Assembly (NCBI GenBank): GCA_965249955.1
Contig: OZ252261.1
Location: 1,922,001 to 1,986,000 of the forward strand
DNA: 64,000 nt
Origin: SB11 sp965249955
GTDB taxonomy: Bacteria > Bacteroidota > Bacteroidia > UBA8524
Reading direction: 5' to 3'
In this document: in pieces, positions 62,038 to 64,000 of the stretch
Position numbering within the stretch: the first letter of the stretch is position 1
Layout: each line of letters starts with the position of its first letter
The notes under the pieces: model-generated
The model's database searches: none
What the model saw: only the letters and a program-made list of their open reading frames with translations
Told to the model about the DNA's origin: nothing
Translations under genes and position numbers: made by a program

Positions 62038-63486
62038 CTACATCATCTCTTCCAGCACTGCCCTATCGTCAAAAGGGTGTTTAATGCCCTTTATTTCTTG
62101 GTAGGTCTCGTGGCCTTTACCTGCTATCAGCAGTATATCGCCTTTGCTTGCCAGTGCAACGGCGGTTTTTATCGCTTCTTTTCTGTCGGTAATTTTTAGC
62201 ACCTTTTTATAGTGTTGCCCGGGTACGCCCTGCATCATGTCTTCTAAAATGGCTTCGGGGTCTTCGCTACGCGGATTATCTGAGGTAAAAATTGCTCTAT
62301 CACTTAGCTCTACTGCTACTGCTGCCATTTCGGGGCGTTTGGTAGCATCACGGTCGCCGCCGCAACCTATTATGGTTATCAGTTGTTCGTTTTTGCTGCG
62401 TATTTGGTTTATGGTTTCCAATACGTTTTTAAGCGCATCAGGCGTATGGGCATAGTCTACTATGCCTATTAAACCACTATCCGATTGTATATACTCAAAC
62501 CTGCCTCTTACAGGAGGCAAAGTGCTAAGTGTGGTAATTATTTGTTCTTTTTCTTCGCCTAATAAAAATGCGGCAGCGTATACTGCCAAAAGGTTGTAGG
62601 CATTAAATGTGCCTGTAAGCCTGTACCATGCCTCTTGCCCGTCAATCTCAAGCAGCATTCCTCTAAAATCATGCTCTATAATTCGGCAATGAAAATCCGA
62701 CATGCCTTTCATGGCATAGTTGTATTTGCTGGCGCTTGTGTTTTGCAACATCACTTGCCCGTTGCGGTCGTCTTTATTGGTAAGGGCAAAGGCATCACTA
62801 TCCAATTCGTCAAAAAATTTCTTTTTGGCCTTTAGGTAATTATCAAACGTGTGGTGATAATCAAGATGGTCGTGGGTGATATTGGTAAATATTCCACCCG
62901 CAAATTTTTGTCCTTTTATACGGTTTTGGTGTATAGCATGGCTACTACACTCCATAAACACAAACGAGCAATCTTCATCGGCCATTTGGCGCAAAAGCGC
63001 GGTGAGGCTAATGGCATCGGGGGTAGTGTGTGTAGCCGGTATAGGTGTGGTGCCAATAATATTTTGCACAGTGGATACCAACCCGCATTTGTAACCCAAA
63101 CGGGTGTATAACTGGAATAGGAGCGAGGCTACAGTGGTTTTTCCGTTTGTGCCCGTTACTCCCACTAACTTAAACTCATGCGAGGGGTTGTCATAATAAT
63201 TACAGGCCATTGAGCCTATAACATCTAAGGTATCTTTTACCTGTATCCAAACTATGTTTTCAGAGGGATTGACGGGTAATTCTTGACAAACAATAGCCAC
63301 AGCACCGCTTTCAATAACAGCGGGTATATACTTGTGCCCGTCTGTTAGGCTTCCCTTAACAGCAAAAAAGACCGAACCTTTTTCGGCTTTGCGAGAATCA
63401 AGGCACAGTGAGGTAATGGCAATTGAAGTATCGCCAAGCACCTGCACGGTTTTTATGTTGCTTAATATGTTTGCTACTGTTGTCAA
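62038..63486 (-). CDS. murE: UDP-MurNAc-tripeptide synthetase MurE, meso-DAP type
   Basis: 482 residues. ATP loop GVTGTNGKTTVASLLFQL, MECSSHAIHQNRIKG, FTNITHDHLDYH, VDYAHTPDALKNVLE, IIGCGGDRDATKRPEMA. TSDNPRSEDP carries the DNPR signature for meso-diaminopimelate, so the peptidoglycan is probably the DAP type. One nucleotide separates it from ftsI. Confidence 0.97.
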   Translation of the reverse strand: MTTVANILSNIKTVQVLGDTSIAITSLCLDSRKAEKGSVFFAVKGSLTDGHKYIPAVIESGAVAIVCQELPVNPSENIVWIQVKDTLDVIGSMACNYYDNPSHEFKLVGVTGTNGKTTVASLLFQLYTRLGYKCGLVSTVQNIIGTTPIPATHTTPDAISLTALLRQMADEDCSFVFMECSSHAIHQNRIKGQKFAGGIFTNITHDHLDYHHTFDNYLKAKKKFFDELDSDAFALTNKDDRNGQVMLQNTSASKYNYAMKGMSDFHCRIIEHDFRGMLLEIDGQEAWYRLTGTFNAYNLLAVYAAAFLLGEEKEQIITTLSTLPPVRGRFEYIQSDSGLIGIVDYAHTPDALKNVLETINQIRSKNEQLITIIGCGGDRDATKRPEMAAVAVELSDRAIFTSDNPRSEDPEAILEDMMQGVPGQHYKKVLKITDRKEAIKTAVALASKGDILLIAGKGHETYQEIKGIKHPFDDRAVLEEMM

Positions 63487-63487
63487 A

Positions 63488-64000
63488 TCAACTTAATTCT
63501 AAATAAACTATACCGCCTCTTATTACTTTTTGCCCCGGTGGCAGGGATTGCTTACGCACTTTTCCGCTGCCCGTAAAGCGGACTTTCATTCCGGCATTTT
63601 CTATAAGAAAAAGGGCGTCTTTTAACCCCATTCCTGTTACATCGGGTATAAGGCCGCTAATCATTTTGCGCTCTTTCATTTTTAGCGACTCTTGGTCTCT
63701 TCGCGCGCTTACCCATTGGTTTTCATCCACCTCAAGCTCTTCGTGTGATGATATACCCAGTGCGTTCAGCACTTTTTGCAAGTCGTTTTTTTGTGCTACT
63801 TTGGGGGTAGGCAAGGTGTTGTCCGTTACCATTTCGCGCTGTTCAATATCTACGTGCAACTCTAGTTTGCTGGCATATACTTTATCGGCTATTTCTTTAA
63901 ATACTGGGCCTGATACCAAGCTGCCGTAATAAATGCCGTTTGAGGCTCCGTTTATTGATACTATACAGGTATACTGCGGGTCATTGGCAGGAAAATAGCC
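63488..64000 (-). CDS. ftsI: FtsI-type penicillin-binding protein with PASTA domain (partial)
   Basis: The C-terminal 170 residues only; the frame is open to the window edge. It begins GYFPANDPQYTCIVSINGAS, then NGIYYGSLVSGPVFKEIADK, the typical end of the transpeptidase domain of class B PBPs. A PASTA domain closes the protein (ISGLIPDVTGMGLKDALFLI to YLELS). The transpeptidase active-site motifs lie beyond the window. Partner of FtsW in septal peptidoglycan synthesis. Confidence 0.93.
   Translation of the reverse strand, partial: GYFPANDPQYTCIVSINGASNGIYYGSLVSGPVFKEIADKVYASKLELHVDIEQREMVTDNTLPTPKVAQKNDLQKVLNALGISSHEELEVDENQWVSARRDQESLKMKERKMISGLIPDVTGMGLKDALFLIENAGMKVRFTGSGKVRKQSLPPGQKVIRGGIVYLELS

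Overview
The window comes from a free-living Bacteroidota bacterium, probably of the Chitinophagales/Sphingobacteriales type. Supporting signs are three secreted proteins with C-terminal type IX secretion (T9SS) sorting domains, the gliding genes gldF and gldG, a fused E1 alpha/beta dehydrogenase, several TAnnTTTG -7 promoter boxes (the Bacteroidota sigma factor consensus), few Shine-Dalgarno sites, and a murE-to-ftsZ division cluster in the order usual for the phylum. I see no rRNA operon, CRISPR array, prophage or transposase gene.

Layout. 1-1853: an ABC efflux pair (permease cut by the window edge, plus membrane-fusion lipoprotein). 2091-8306: a giant alpha-2-macroglobulin-like protein. 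8347-11670: a DUF1800/DUF1501 secreted pair. 11817-13302: a TetR regulator and an SDR dehydrogenase with three matching operator palindromes. 13469-23341: a glycan region (GT2, two GT-C-like membrane proteins, a methyltransferase-GT2 fusion, a methyltransferase) interrupted by two secreted proteins. 23545-29372: FtsK, a small membrane protein, two tandem OmpA proteins and a lipoprotein. 29511-34800: MiaE, a WYL regulator, a Ro60/TROVE protein and a non-coding RNA array. 34850-40047: ExoIII, a T9SS substrate, an ICMT-like protein and the E1 dehydrogenase. 40389-42281: a T4-type polynucleotide kinase-phosphatase and RNA ligase. 42440-46932: DUF2795, an HTH protein, HflX, carbonic anhydrase and TonB. 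47551-51172: GldF, GldG and DUF4340. 51357-64000: ftsZ, ftsA, ftsQ, murC, murG, ftsW, murD, mraY, murE and partial ftsI, all on the minus strand.

The most striking part is 30.4-34.6 kb. A divergent WYL regulator and a Ro60-like TROVE-vWA protein share an intergenic region with two TACGCA-N7-TGCGTA palindromes. Downstream of the Ro60 gene lies about 1.3 kb without convincing genes. By hand-folding I resolve one tRNA-like RNA carrying a long insertion and six Y-RNA-like units. The units share TGCCGT(A/T) or a close variant, a co-varying upper stem, an internal-loop strand close to GCTTTTTGC and a lower stem. Two units carry clean circularly permuted tRNA modules (T-arm, looped acceptor stem, D-arm), a third has its permuted halves split by a dispersed repeat, and the rest are reduced. 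This resembles the bacterial YrlA type of Y RNA, but as a tandem, diversified family. With a T4-like kinase-phosphatase/RNA ligase operon 6 kb away and MiaE next door, the region looks like an RNA-surveillance and RNA-repair neighbourhood; the functional link is inference.

Intergenic spaces also hold several families of dispersed palindromes, some lying inside the Y RNA array and in gaps of the division cluster.
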